Shown here: piece by piece, positions 27,442-36,167 of the stretch
Position numbering within the stretch: position 1 is the first letter of the stretch
How the letters are laid out: the number at the start of each line of letters is the position of its first letter
Assembly: GCA_023257625.1 (NCBI GenBank)
Contig: JALRBW010000049.1
Span: 1-62,372 of the forward strand
From: Flavobacteriaceae bacterium
GTDB lineage: Bacteria; Bacteroidota; Bacteroidia; Flavobacteriales; Flavobacteriaceae
Reading direction: 5' to 3'
Length of the DNA: 62,372 bases
Made by a program: the position numbers and the translations under genes
The notes under the pieces: generated by a model
Told to the model about the DNA's origin: nothing
Seen by the model: only the letters and a program-made list of their open reading frames with translations
Databases searched by the model: none

Positions 27442-27638
27442 AATTTTTTACTCTGTTTATAAATTAGCCACAATATTGCCAATAATCCCAGCCCCGAGGT
27501 GAGAAGAGTAAAGAGGCTTTTTTCAGGGTTTGATTGCGTGTCTAAATAGTGCCCTAATCGTACCATAACGTACATGATTATGGCGATTTGAAAGGCTAAA
27601 CTTGAAAAAATCAGCCACTTATTAGGCTGTTTTTTCAT
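27426..27638 (-). CDS. AtpZ/AtpI-like small membrane protein
   Basis: A 70-residue protein with two hydrophobic helices (about 8-25 and 40-60). The pattern SSLAFQIAIIMYVMVRLGHYLDTQ resembles AtpZ/AtpI family proteins (GxxxG-like small residues with LGxxLD), which assist ATP synthase assembly or ion transport. It overlaps the bactofilin gene by 17 bp and the next membrane gene by 16 bp. Confidence 0.68.
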   Translation of the reverse strand: MKKQPNKWLIFSSLAFQIAIIMYVMVRLGHYLDTQSNPEKSLFTLLTSGLGLLAILWLIYKQSKKLWEKD

Positions 27639-28005
27639 GGATTGTTTTTAATTTTTTAACCCCATCATCTGCAGAGTGCATCGAACAATTGGCATTAAAA
27701 ATGGCGCCAGATTCAACAATTAACTTTTGAATTTGAACTTCTCCCTCCACATTACTCCCTGTTTTTAAAGAAAGTATGCCAGAAACTGTTAGTTCCCCTT
27801 TAAATGTGCCTTCAATATCAGCATTTGCACAAAGTACTTTTCCAGTGACATTTGCCTCTTTACCTAAAATTACCTTACCAGAAGTGTTTACATCTCCATC
27901 TAATATACCGTCAATTCTTATATCTGTTTGGGCTTTTATACTTCCTTTGAGCACAGTATTTTTATCAATTTTACTGTATTGTCCACTTGTATCCGTTGCT
28001 TTCAT
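27622..28005 (-). CDS. Bactofilin-family polymer-forming cytoskeletal protein
   Basis: About 127 residues from ATG 28005, which overlaps the porW stop (ATGA). The frame also extends to a TTG at 28020. The core is a right-handed beta-helix with repeats KGSIKAQTDIRIDGILDGDVNTSGKVILGKEANVTGKVL, as in bactofilins, which polymerise without nucleotide and position wall-synthesis proteins. Placement between porW and the AtpZ-like gene suggests shared transcription. Confidence 0.88.
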   Translation of the reverse strand: MKATDTSGQYSKIDKNTVLKGSIKAQTDIRIDGILDGDVNTSGKVILGKEANVTGKVLCANADIEGTFKGELTVSGILSLKTGSNVEGEVQIQKLIVESGAIFNANCSMHSADDGVKKLKTIHEKTA

Positions 28006-30470
28006 TTTGTTGATTCCCAAGTTTTAGTTTTTAAATAGGTGCGATATTGGGACGTTAAAGCTACAAAATTCTCATTAGTTAGAAAGTTATGAGGGTTTGT
28101 TTTGTTTTCTTCAATCCACTGCTCTATTTCACTAGGATCGCGAATTCCATGTACAACAACAAATACTAATCGTTCGTTATAGGTATCAAAACTTATGTGC
28201 CATTGTACTCTTGTTTTCTTTATTTGATTTTGGAAGGATTTAAAGCTCGGTGACTCTAGGTTCAGCTGTTCCTTTTGAAAAACGAATACCCATTTATAGT
28301 TTTTATAAATTGGTCCTTGTTCTTGCAATTCTCCTGTAAATTCAATTTGTGAGAGTAGATGTTTTGCTGTTTTTCCTTCTTCATTTTCACTATACTTTTC
28401 AGCCAGTTCTTGAAGTTCCTTTTTCCAACTTTCAACACCATATAGTCTTCCTATTGTGTGGGCTTTTAATAATGCTAATTTTGGTTCTATAAGACTACCA
28501 CTGGTCAATACTTTTAAGGGCTCTATTTTTTCAAGTACCTCTGTAAATGAGTTATTTTTAAAAAGCAAAAGTATATTTTCATACAACCTTTCCGGGGTCA
28601 CTACGCCTGATATACTAAAATTTTGAGGATCAGATAAAAGTTGAGCAAAAGGAGATTGTGGGTATTTTTTGATAAGCTCGCTCTTATAATGGTCTGCTAT
28701 TTTTAACTTATTTTTTTCAGCCATACGAAAAAGATGATATAATGCCTGTGCTGCCAATTCGTCTGGTGGATCCTTTAATAAAAGTTGGGTTAGTTTTTGT
28801 TGTGCCAAATCCAAATTGTTAAATTTTTCTATATAAATAAGCCCCAACTGTAAATATGCATTTTGATTTAGTGTAAGAATGCTGTCTTTTTCTGATTTGG
28901 TTTTGGGTAATCTATCTATATATTCATCTGGGCTATTGTTATAGGTTTTTGTTAAAAATTGAATGTTTTCATTTTTCTCGTTATCAACAACTTGTATGTT
29001 TTGAAGTGCGCTAGTACTTCTCCAATTGTCAATATTTGGTCGATTTCCCCATTTAGATTGATACAATTGCCTGCCCTGGAGTAGTAAATTTGGATTGTAA
29101 AAATAAAATGCAGATTTCGACTTTGATGCTTGAAAATATCGTTTAGTTTCTATTTGTTTTTTTAAGTCTTCATTAGATTTTCTTTTCTGATCTTCAATAA
29201 AATCTTCAAAGAATTTACGCTGTTCAAAAGATGAGAGTTTTAACAGACTCAAAATACTGTCTGTATCTTTTGTTCTTTTTTCATATACTATTACATCTTC
29301 TAAATTATCCCTTTGCCTTTTTGTTTTTTTAAAGACAACGCTATTGTCATTAAATAATGGAAGAAGTTTGTCTAAATAATTTCCTGTTTTTATGTAATCT
29401 CCTTTAGAAAAATAATAGGTGGATAAAAAAGTATAATTATGAATTTCTGTATATATGTCTAAATATGGTGATTTGTTAGATAAATCAAAGAAAGAGAGAG
29501 CTAAGCTATCCTTTTCTTCTTTCATATAAAGTTCTCCTAAAGCACTATAAATTTGATGTTCATAAGGAATGTTTTCGTAATTATTCAACATCCTTTTAAG
29601 TTGGAGTTCTTTTGAATGTGAGCCTTCTGCAGAAGTTAAAAAGCTATTTTTGATTTTAGCTTGCACATAAAATTTTCTTGGTGCTTTCCGCTTTAAGCTT
29701 TCTATTTCTTGATATGCCCACCTTGCAGAATCATATTTTTGCTGTTGTTCAAAAAGTTGACCTGTTATAAATAAGTAGCGGGCTCTATTTTCTTTTTTGG
29801 TTTCTTTTAAAGCTGCCTTTTGGATGTAATAACGTGCTGAATCTATTGCTTCTAATTGTAAAAATGCATCTGCTAAGGTTGCATTAACCAATGGATAAAA
29901 TGGGTTGTTTGAAGGCAACGATTGAACTAATGGCCTTAAATTATCTATCGCTAATTCAAAGTTTTTTAATCGAATGTTTGTCTTTTCTCTCCAAATTTTT
30001 CCTTCCACAAAAACACTCCTTTTTGCCCCGCTTTTTAAAAGGTAATTAAATGCTTCTAGGGCAGGAAAAAACCTACGGTCAAAATATCGTGCTTTCCCTA
30101 AAAGTAAATAAGCTTGATCAATTTGATTATTGTATTGTATATCTTCAATTCGCATGGAATACTTTTGAATAGTTTTAACCGCTTTTTCTTCAGCAAGATT
30201 AAATCCAGGAACAAGTGTCGTCTCTTCAAAATTTTCTCCTCTTAAATTTAGTGGTTCGACAGGGAGAGTTTCGTAAAAATTGTCATCAAATGCTTGTAAT
30301 AAAATTGTTTCGCCAATAGATAGTGCTTCTTTTCCATTAAACAACACATTGTATTTTGCATTTATACTATTATATCCAATGTTTAAAATTCCTTTTTTAT
30401 TTGTAGAGCATGCTTGGATAAATAAAAGAAGTGCGAAAAATAGTGCTGTCAATGTAAACTTTCGAATCAT
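28002..30470 (-). CDS. porW: Type IX secretion/gliding TPR lipoprotein PorW (SprE)
   Basis: An 822-residue lipoprotein (FIQACSTNKKG lipobox near residue 21). It has many tetratricopeptide-like helical pairs (for example AYLLLGKARYFDRRFFPALEAFNYLLKSG and ALGELYMKEEKDSLALSFFDLS). Size, lipobox, repeat content and position immediately upstream of a bactofilin and the atp genes match PorW/SprE of flavobacteria, a component of the type IX secretion system needed for gliding. Presumed head of the porW-bactofilin-AtpZ transcript. Confidence 0.85.
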   Translation of the reverse strand: MIRKFTLTALFFALLLFIQACSTNKKGILNIGYNSINAKYNVLFNGKEALSIGETILLQAFDDNFYETLPVEPLNLRGENFEETTLVPGFNLAEEKAVKTIQKYSMRIEDIQYNNQIDQAYLLLGKARYFDRRFFPALEAFNYLLKSGAKRSVFVEGKIWREKTNIRLKNFELAIDNLRPLVQSLPSNNPFYPLVNATLADAFLQLEAIDSARYYIQKAALKETKKENRARYLFITGQLFEQQQKYDSARWAYQEIESLKRKAPRKFYVQAKIKNSFLTSAEGSHSKELQLKRMLNNYENIPYEHQIYSALGELYMKEEKDSLALSFFDLSNKSPYLDIYTEIHNYTFLSTYYFSKGDYIKTGNYLDKLLPLFNDNSVVFKKTKRQRDNLEDVIVYEKRTKDTDSILSLLKLSSFEQRKFFEDFIEDQKRKSNEDLKKQIETKRYFQASKSKSAFYFYNPNLLLQGRQLYQSKWGNRPNIDNWRSTSALQNIQVVDNEKNENIQFLTKTYNNSPDEYIDRLPKTKSEKDSILTLNQNAYLQLGLIYIEKFNNLDLAQQKLTQLLLKDPPDELAAQALYHLFRMAEKNKLKIADHYKSELIKKYPQSPFAQLLSDPQNFSISGVVTPERLYENILLLFKNNSFTEVLEKIEPLKVLTSGSLIEPKLALLKAHTIGRLYGVESWKKELQELAEKYSENEEGKTAKHLLSQIEFTGELQEQGPIYKNYKWVFVFQKEQLNLESPSFKSFQNQIKKTRVQWHISFDTYNERLVFVVVHGIRDPSEIEQWIEENKTNPHNFLTNENFVALTSQYRTYLKTKTWESTK

Positions 30471-30590
30471 TACAATATTTTACTGGATAATGTTATAACT
30501 TAGAAATCAACTGTTTCGTATTTATTAGGGCTAAAATCAATCCTTATTATTTGACAAAAATACTCAGTCTTATCAATTGAATCATTTTTT

Positions 30591-30598
30591 TACTTTTG
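30591..30598 (+). promoter_or_regulatory. -7 promoter box of the ferredoxin-reductase-like gene
   Basis: TACTTTTG is a perfect TAnnTTTG match ending 13 nt before the ATG. No TTG lies at the expected 17-23 nt spacing, so only the -7 element is supported. Confidence 0.45.
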
Positions 30599-30611
30599 CC
30601 AAAAAAATACT

Positions 30612-31652
30612 ATGTCAGAATTTCACTCGTTCCCTGTTTATCGTATTGAACGCTTAACGGATAGTGCTGTAGTCCTTACATTTATTGTTCCCGAACAACT
30701 TAAAGATAAATATCTCTCACTACCCGGGCAATATATCACATTGAAAACAACTCTTAATGAGGTTGAATTGCGAAGATCATACTCGCTCTGTTCTGCTCCA
30801 TGTCCTGGGATTCTTCGTATAGGAATTAAAGAGGTTGCTGGCGGTAAATTTTCAAGTTTTGTAAATCAAACCCTTCGTGAGGGTGATCAATTAGAGGTAG
30901 GAACGCCTGAGGGCCGTTTTGTTCTTACTGAAGAAGAATTTAATACACCTCTTATGGCAATTGCAGCTGGCAGTGGAATTACACCTATTATGTCAATTCT
31001 GGAAGCCGCTTTTGCCCAAGAAAATCCTGGACCATTTCTATTACTTTACAGCAATAAATCGCCTGAAAAAACACTTTTTAAATCAGCACTTGAATTATTA
31101 GAAGAAAAATATGCTCCATTATTAAAAATTCATTGGTTTTATACCGAACCTACAGATAGTAATATACCGAAAAATAGAATAGATTCTCAGAGTATTCATG
31201 AAGCTTTGACTTCATTTAAGTCCACGGTTAGAAAAATCTTTATTTGCGGCCCAGAAAGTTTAATCGCCTCATCTCAAGCACTTTTACTAAATTCTGGGTT
31301 TTCAAAAAAGGCTATTGCTTTTGAATTGTTTACACCTTTACAGGAAAAAATTGAAATTGAGTCTAAATCGAATAGTGGAACATTGATTTTAACTTGTGAT
31401 GGGGTGAAACATACTCTTGAAATACTGCCCGGAAAAACCATTCTTGATATAGCTTTGCAAGCAAAAATTGACATCCCATATTCTTGTCAAGGGGGAGTGT
31501 GCAGTAGCTGTATTGCCAAAATTACTCATGGTAAGGCAACAATGGAAACAAATCAAATTTTAACAGATGCTGAAGTTAATGAAGGATTAGTGCTTACTTG
31601 TCAAGCCATTCCAGAATCTTCAAAAATAGTGGTAGACTATGATGACGTCTGA
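30612..31652 (+). CDS. PaaE-like ferredoxin-NADP reductase family oxidoreductase
   Basis: A 346-residue flavoprotein. Domains in order: FAD-binding barrel with RRSYSLCS (about 54-61), NAD(P)-binding domain with AIAAGSGITPIMSILEAA (about 115-132) and FICGPESL, then a C-terminal plant-type 2Fe-2S domain (about 265-346) with CQGGVCSSC and a distal LTCQ. The order matches PaaE of the phenylacetyl-CoA epoxidase. No paaABCD genes are nearby, so a different oxygenase or desaturase may be the partner. It ends directly against the convergent DUF6427 gene. Confidence 0.85.
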   Translation: MSEFHSFPVYRIERLTDSAVVLTFIVPEQLKDKYLSLPGQYITLKTTLNEVELRRSYSLCSAPCPGILRIGIKEVAGGKFSSFVNQTLREGDQLEVGTPEGRFVLTEEEFNTPLMAIAAGSGITPIMSILEAAFAQENPGPFLLLYSNKSPEKTLFKSALELLEEKYAPLLKIHWFYTEPTDSNIPKNRIDSQSIHEALTSFKSTVRKIFICGPESLIASSQALLLNSGFSKKAIAFELFTPLQEKIEIESKSNSGTLILTCDGVKHTLEILPGKTILDIALQAKIDIPYSCQGGVCSSCIAKITHGKATMETNQILTDAEVNEGLVLTCQAIPESSKIVVDYDDV

Positions 31653-32555
31653 TTAAAACCAAATAAATGTTGCTGATTTTATCGCAATCATTAGTAAAGA
31701 AATGATGTTAATGCTGTTGTTTTTTGATTGTTCAAAAAAATTTCCCATCACATAACATATGGGTAAAATACTTAGTGTACTAAAATTTAATTTGTTATTA
31801 CTTAAATACAATTCAGAAAAGAGAGCTATTATAACTAAAAAAAACAAAAAGTAATTTGCAATTCCAAAGCCCATAAATCTTTCTTTTAATCGATTTGTGA
31901 ACTGCATAAAAAATGTAGCCCCTATTAATACAATCCATAGAATAACATCAATACTGAAAGTAGGCTCTGAAAAGCTAAATTTTTGTTGAGCTTCATCAAA
32001 AAAATTAGGGGAAATGAACTCTTTTATCGTAATTCCTAAAAATAAAAGGGTAGCGATTGGGAATAGAAATAAGAGCACATAACTAAAGGTTTGGAAGCGG
32101 GGAGAAATAAAGATTAACAATGAACATAAAAATAAGGGAAGGAAAATAGGATTTAACACGGTGATGGTTGAGAGTAAGAATTGAGTATTAAATAAGGCTC
32201 GTTTTGTATTTTTTGCCTCCTTAAGAAGAGCAAGATTATGAAATGTTAGTACTAATAAAAAAAGAATTAAAAGATCCATGAACTCTATTGTTTTTGAGGG
32301 TAGAAACATTACCACTAAGGGTAGGCTAAGTGAATGCAAAGAACGAATGCTAAAATGCCGATATTTATTCTCTAATAACAACAACAAAAACAATAGAAAT
32401 ATGAGTATCAAAGCATTTGTGGCGCTTGAAAGAAAAGTTTCAATACTAAAAAACTGACCCTTATTGAAGTGAGTACAGATAAATATTGAAAAACAAAATA
32501 GACCTCCTAAAAGAAGTGCCATAAAATTTGTTTTTCGAAAAATATTGGCTACCAT
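31653..32555 (-). CDS. DUF6427 multi-pass membrane protein
   Basis: A 300-residue integral membrane protein with roughly eight hydrophobic segments. Its divergent pairing with the 75-residue DUF6341 gene, close to purD, matches the usual Flavobacteriia neighbourhood for DUF6427. There is no motif to assign a function. The start codon lies inside the DUF6341 promoter (43 bp between the two starts). Confidence 0.68.
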   Translation of the reverse strand: MVANIFRKTNFMALLLGGLFCFSIFICTHFNKGQFFSIETFLSSATNALILIFLLFLLLLLENKYRHFSIRSLHSLSLPLVVMFLPSKTIEFMDLLILFLLVLTFHNLALLKEAKNTKRALFNTQFLLSTITVLNPIFLPLFLCSLLIFISPRFQTFSYVLLFLFPIATLLFLGITIKEFISPNFFDEAQQKFSFSEPTFSIDVILWIVLIGATFFMQFTNRLKERFMGFGIANYFLFFLVIIALFSELYLSNNKLNFSTLSILPICYVMGNFFEQSKNNSINIISLLMIAIKSATFIWF

Positions 32556-32575
32556 TTCAGATTGCGTTACCTTTG
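32545..32575 (+). promoter_or_regulatory. Putative promoter of the DUF6341 gene
   Basis: TTG (32545-32547) and TACCTTTG (32568-32575) with a 20-nt spacer match the Bacteroidota consensus. The upstream element overlaps the first codons of the divergent DUF6427 gene. Confidence 0.55.
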
Positions 32576-32598
32576 CAAGGTAAGTAAACCCTATATCG

Positions 32599-32826
32599 AT
32601 GAAAAACTTTTTCGAAGGAATTGCCTGGCTTTTTGAAGAAATATTTTTTATTCCTTATTCTCTTTTGCGCCAATTAGAACAAACACAATGGGCTTTAGCC
32701 AATACAGTTAATTGGCTGTTTTTAATAGTTGGTTTTGCAGCTTTAATCTATTGGATAATGCAACTCAATCTTTTTGATAAAAGAGGAGAAGAAGACAAAG
32801 ATCCTTCAGCACATTCATTCTTATAG
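32599..32826 (+). CDS. DUF6341 small membrane protein
   Basis: A 75-residue protein: amphipathic start MKNFFEGIAWLFEEIFFIPYSLLRQLE, one strong membrane helix (about 38-54, WLFLIVGFAALIYWIMQL) and a charged tail. It resembles the flavobacterial DUF6341 proteins, which have sometimes been mislabelled as uracil phosphoribosyltransferase. The last 6 bp overlap the convergent purD gene. The function is unknown. Confidence 0.72.
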   Translation: MKNFFEGIAWLFEEIFFIPYSLLRQLEQTQWALANTVNWLFLIVGFAALIYWIMQLNLFDKRGEEDKDPSAHSFL

Positions 32827-34086
32827 ATCGAATCCTATATCTTTTCGGTAGTACATCCCTTCAAAATGAATTTCACCTAGGATTTCATAACATTTGCTTA
32901 CTGCTTCAATATGGTTTTTGCCATAAGAAGTGGCGGCTAAAACTCGGCCCCCTGAAGTTTTAATTATTGCGTCTTGCATAGTTGTGCCAGCATGAAAAAC
33001 TAACTTGTTTCCATCTATTCCTTTTATTTCTTTGCCTTTTAAATACGATTCAGGATATCCGCCTGAAACGGCCATTACTGTTGCTGCTGTATCTTCATGA
33101 ATGTCAATTGACATTTCATGAAGACGTTCTTTATCTACAGCAAGAAATAACTCTAATAAATCTGATGTTATTCTTGGAATTACAACTTCTGTTTCAGGGT
33201 CGCCTAATCTAACGTTGTATTCAATTACTTTTGGATTATCGCCTACTTTAATAAGGCCAATAAAAATAAACCCTTTATAAGGTAGGCCGTCTTTTTTTAG
33301 TCCCTCAATAGTAGGTTTGACTATTTGGTTTTCTATTTTACTTCTAAACTCATCTGTTACAAATGGGACTGGTGAAATCGCACCCATACCACCCGTATTT
33401 AATCCCGTGTCCCCCTCACCAATTCGTTTATAATCTTTTGCCATGGGTAACGTTAAATAACTTTTACCGTCTGTTAAAACAAAACAAGAAAGCTCAATAC
33501 CAGAAAGAAACTCTTCGATAACTACCTTTTGTGAAGCCGCTCCAAATTTTTTATCCAGTAACATGGCCTTAAGTTCTTCTTTGGCTGTTTTTAAATCTTG
33601 TAGAATTAAAACTCCTTTCCCTGCTGCTAAACCATCTGCCTTTAAGACATAAGGAGGAATGCTTTCCTCTAAAAAAGCTTCTCCCTCGGCTAAGGTTTCT
33701 ACTGTAAATTCTGCATACTTTGCAGTAGGAATATGGTGACGATTCATAAAGGCTTTAGCAAAAGCTTTACTTCCTTCTAAGTTTGCTGCCGCTTTCTGTG
33801 GTCCTATTACCCCGACTGAAGAAAGCGCTGAGTCAGCTAAAAAATAATCATGTAGGCCACGAACTAGTGGCTCTTCAGGTCCAACTATAACTAAACTTAT
33901 ATTGTTGGCAAGAACTGCCTCTTTAATCCCTTCAAAATCTGTTACATCTAAAGGTAAGTTGATCGCGCATTTTGCCGTTCCTGCATTTCCTGGAGCAGCA
34001 TAAAGCTGAGTGCAGCCCTTACTTTGTTGTAATTTCCAACAAAGAGTATGTTCTCTTCCTCCGCTGCCTATAACCAGTACATTCAT
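32821..34086 (-). CDS. purD: Phosphoribosylamine-glycine ligase
   Basis: A 421-residue ATP-grasp enzyme of purine synthesis. It starts MNVLVIGSGGREHTLCWKL, with GPEEPLVRGLHDYF, YVLKADGLAAGKGVLI (ATP-grasp) and the signature LNTGGMGAISP ... EYNVRLGDPETEVV carrying the Mg-binding Glu and Asn. It makes GAR from phosphoribosylamine, glycine and ATP. Confidence 0.97.
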   Translation of the reverse strand: MNVLVIGSGGREHTLCWKLQQSKGCTQLYAAPGNAGTAKCAINLPLDVTDFEGIKEAVLANNISLVIVGPEEPLVRGLHDYFLADSALSSVGVIGPQKAAANLEGSKAFAKAFMNRHHIPTAKYAEFTVETLAEGEAFLEESIPPYVLKADGLAAGKGVLILQDLKTAKEELKAMLLDKKFGAASQKVVIEEFLSGIELSCFVLTDGKSYLTLPMAKDYKRIGEGDTGLNTGGMGAISPVPFVTDEFRSKIENQIVKPTIEGLKKDGLPYKGFIFIGLIKVGDNPKVIEYNVRLGDPETEVVIPRITSDLLELFLAVDKERLHEMSIDIHEDTAATVMAVSGGYPESYLKGKEIKGIDGNKLVFHAGTTMQDAIIKTSGGRVLAATSYGKNHIEAVSKCYEILGEIHFEGMYYRKDIGFDL

Positions 34087-34102
34087 TTTTATTGATTTTG
34101 CA

Positions 34103-34110
34103 CAAAGTTA
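34103..34110 (-). promoter_or_regulatory. -7 promoter box of purD
   Basis: Minus-strand TAACTTTG (34110 down to 34103) matches TAnnTTTG and ends 16 nt before the purD ATG. No TTG is found at the expected distance, so this is a partial promoter call. Confidence 0.4.
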
Positions 34111-34140
34111 AAGACTTTGGCCTTTTGGGATGGGTAGAGC

Positions 34141-35100
34141 TTAGCGAATCTTTAAAAAGTTTTTCTTTTCCCTTTCAAATTGTTCTAAATAGTTAACTAG
34201 TGTAGAACTGTTTTGGTTCTCTTTTCCAATCCATTGATTCAATTCACTCGCTTTTAAAATTGGGAAAAGAGATTCCATTCCCTCAAAGCGGCTTTTTTGA
34301 TTTGGGTGTTCTAACCCATCAGACAAAAAAAGAACTGGTGTGCCAAAAGCTACAGCTGGTAGTGCGCTGTGTATTCGAGAAGTAATGAGCAATGACGCTT
34401 TTGCGATAGCTTTTAGTTGTTTTTCTGCGGCTTTTTTACGCTCAAATTCTGTAGTTTGCTTTTTATCTATCAGTTGACTTTCCCATGTTACTTGCTCTGC
34501 TAACTGCATTAAATAATCCTTTAAATGATTCATTGCCTCATGGTAACGCTTTTGTTTTAAAGGCCTTTTTACTATTTCTATCAATTGTTGTAAAAAACTC
34601 TTTTTTTGATTTTCATAAAGAGAACCATTTGCCATCAATCGTTCAAAGGGACTAATAACTAATATACCTTGACGTATTGTCTCAGGTGATACAAAAGCCG
34701 ATCGATTTAAGGTAAGGGTCAGACAAGAAGAATAATAGGCTTGAATTCCTTTATTTTCTAAACGGGTTTTAGTGTATATATCCCTACATCCTATGGGTTC
34801 ATGTGCTTTTAAGTAAGCGACTCCTATATCTGATAATAATTTATTTTCTGCTGAAGGATTTAAATGGAATGAAATAAAAAAGGGGATTATCTGTGAGGAG
34901 GGAGGCCAATGAGATGGATTTTCCATAAACCAACCATTCATGAGTAGTTTTACTTTTGGGCCTTTGTATATATGCAATTCCTCTCTGTCTATTGATTCTA
35001 TTTTTTTGGTTCCAATCCATTGCTCCGCTGCAATTTTTTGTATGGGATCTCCTAGATTATTTGAATGAGGGTAAGAAAGTACTGCGGTAATTAATTCCAT
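34141..35100 (-). CDS. Polysaccharide pyruvyl transferase family protein
   Basis: A 319-residue protein with the family pattern: an N-terminal NLGDPIQ-type region, EPIGCRDIYTKTRLENKGIQAYYSSCLTLTL in the middle (GxRD followed by the CLTLT strand), and SLLITSRIHSALPAVAFGTPVLFL, the nucleotide-binding SRxHxxxxAxxxGxPV motif. Such enzymes add ketal-linked pyruvate to surface glycans, though some members do other sugar modifications. It lies 5 bp downstream of a glycosyltransferase gene. Confidence 0.8.
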   Translation of the reverse strand: MELITAVLSYPHSNNLGDPIQKIAAEQWIGTKKIESIDREELHIYKGPKVKLLMNGWFMENPSHWPPSSQIIPFFISFHLNPSAENKLLSDIGVAYLKAHEPIGCRDIYTKTRLENKGIQAYYSSCLTLTLNRSAFVSPETIRQGILVISPFERLMANGSLYENQKKSFLQQLIEIVKRPLKQKRYHEAMNHLKDYLMQLAEQVTWESQLIDKKQTTEFERKKAAEKQLKAIAKASLLITSRIHSALPAVAFGTPVLFLSDGLEHPNQKSRFEGMESLFPILKASELNQWIGKENQNSSTLVNYLEQFEREKKNFLKIR

Positions 35101-35105
35101 ATTTT

Positions 35106-36167
35106 TTAATAAAAAAGAAAAGAAGTAAATGCTTTTTGTCTGCGTTCTAAAGAATATAAATTTTGAATTCTTAGTCGTGCTTGTTTACCCAATTCTGTAT
35201 TTGCTGTGGTTAAAAAAGTACGATATAACTCAATATCAGTAGATGAATTGAAAATAAACCCTGTGTCACCAATGGCGTCAGGTATTCCAAATACATTTGA
35301 TCCTAACGGGATACACTCACAGAGCATTGCTTCACAGAGCACATTAGGTAATCCTTCAATTTTTGAGGCTTGTATGTAGAACAAATGTTTGCTATACAAT
35401 TCTTTTAGCTCATCTTGGTTTTGCTTACCGTAAATAGTTACATTTTTAGGAATTGTGAAATAAGTTTCTAAAGAAATTTGAACCCCAGCAATAGTAAAGG
35501 TGAATTCGGGAAGAGCTTCTGCTAATGAAAATATCTCGGAAATTCCTTTTCTTATACAAGTGCGTAGATCGGTAAAAGAGGCAACAGTAAGTATCCTCTT
35601 CTCTTTAATCTTACTTGTAGGCTTCCAAAAGCTGGGGTCATATGCTGTGGGTACTTCTTCAATTCGGTCATTTAAATTGGGTAACCATGTTAATAGTCCG
35701 GAAGTGGTTCCTGTTTCTTTTTTGGCAACTGGACATCCCTTGGCTAATGTTGAATGTACTACCCAAATTTTATCTGCTATAGAGTACGTCCACTGCGCTA
35801 ATTTTCGCCTTGTATTTTGTTTTAAAAAAAGGCCATAAAAAAGTTTTGGGCTGTTCACAGCATCATATCCTCCCACGATTATTAGTTTGGGTTTTTGAAA
35901 GCATTCCGCCCAAAAAAAGGGAATTGCTGTATGATAATCATTAAACCAACTTACAACCGCATCTGCCTTACGAATATAGAAAAAGCCAAGTAAAGCCTCT
36001 CGAAGCCTATTCCATGCAAATCGAATTGGATCTTTAAAAGGAGGTGAAGTAATTAATTTTACATGATGCCCTTGTTTTTCAAGAAGCGCTTTGTCTTTTA
36101 ATACAAATGTGTTTTGTACCGAGCACAATAAAACTATGCTTTTGTAATGTTTATTTTCACTTTTCAT
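35106..36167 (-). CDS. Glycosyltransferase family 4-like protein
   Basis: A 353-residue GT-B enzyme. The N-terminal Rossmann half contains GYDAVNSPKLFYG, and the C-terminal half has the donor-binding pattern ASKIEGLPNVLCEAMLCECIPLGSNVFGIPDAIGDTGFIF (ExxxxxxxE type). It probably transfers a sugar onto a surface glycan or lipid carrier. The start overlaps the GH3 gene by 11 bp, and the pyruvyl-transferase gene follows. Confidence 0.82.
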   Translation of the reverse strand: MKSENKHYKSIVLLCSVQNTFVLKDKALLEKQGHHVKLITSPPFKDPIRFAWNRLREALLGFFYIRKADAVVSWFNDYHTAIPFFWAECFQKPKLIIVGGYDAVNSPKLFYGLFLKQNTRRKLAQWTYSIADKIWVVHSTLAKGCPVAKKETGTTSGLLTWLPNLNDRIEEVPTAYDPSFWKPTSKIKEKRILTVASFTDLRTCIRKGISEIFSLAEALPEFTFTIAGVQISLETYFTIPKNVTIYGKQNQDELKELYSKHLFYIQASKIEGLPNVLCEAMLCECIPLGSNVFGIPDAIGDTGFIFNSSTDIELYRTFLTTANTELGKQARLRIQNLYSLERRQKAFTSFLFY

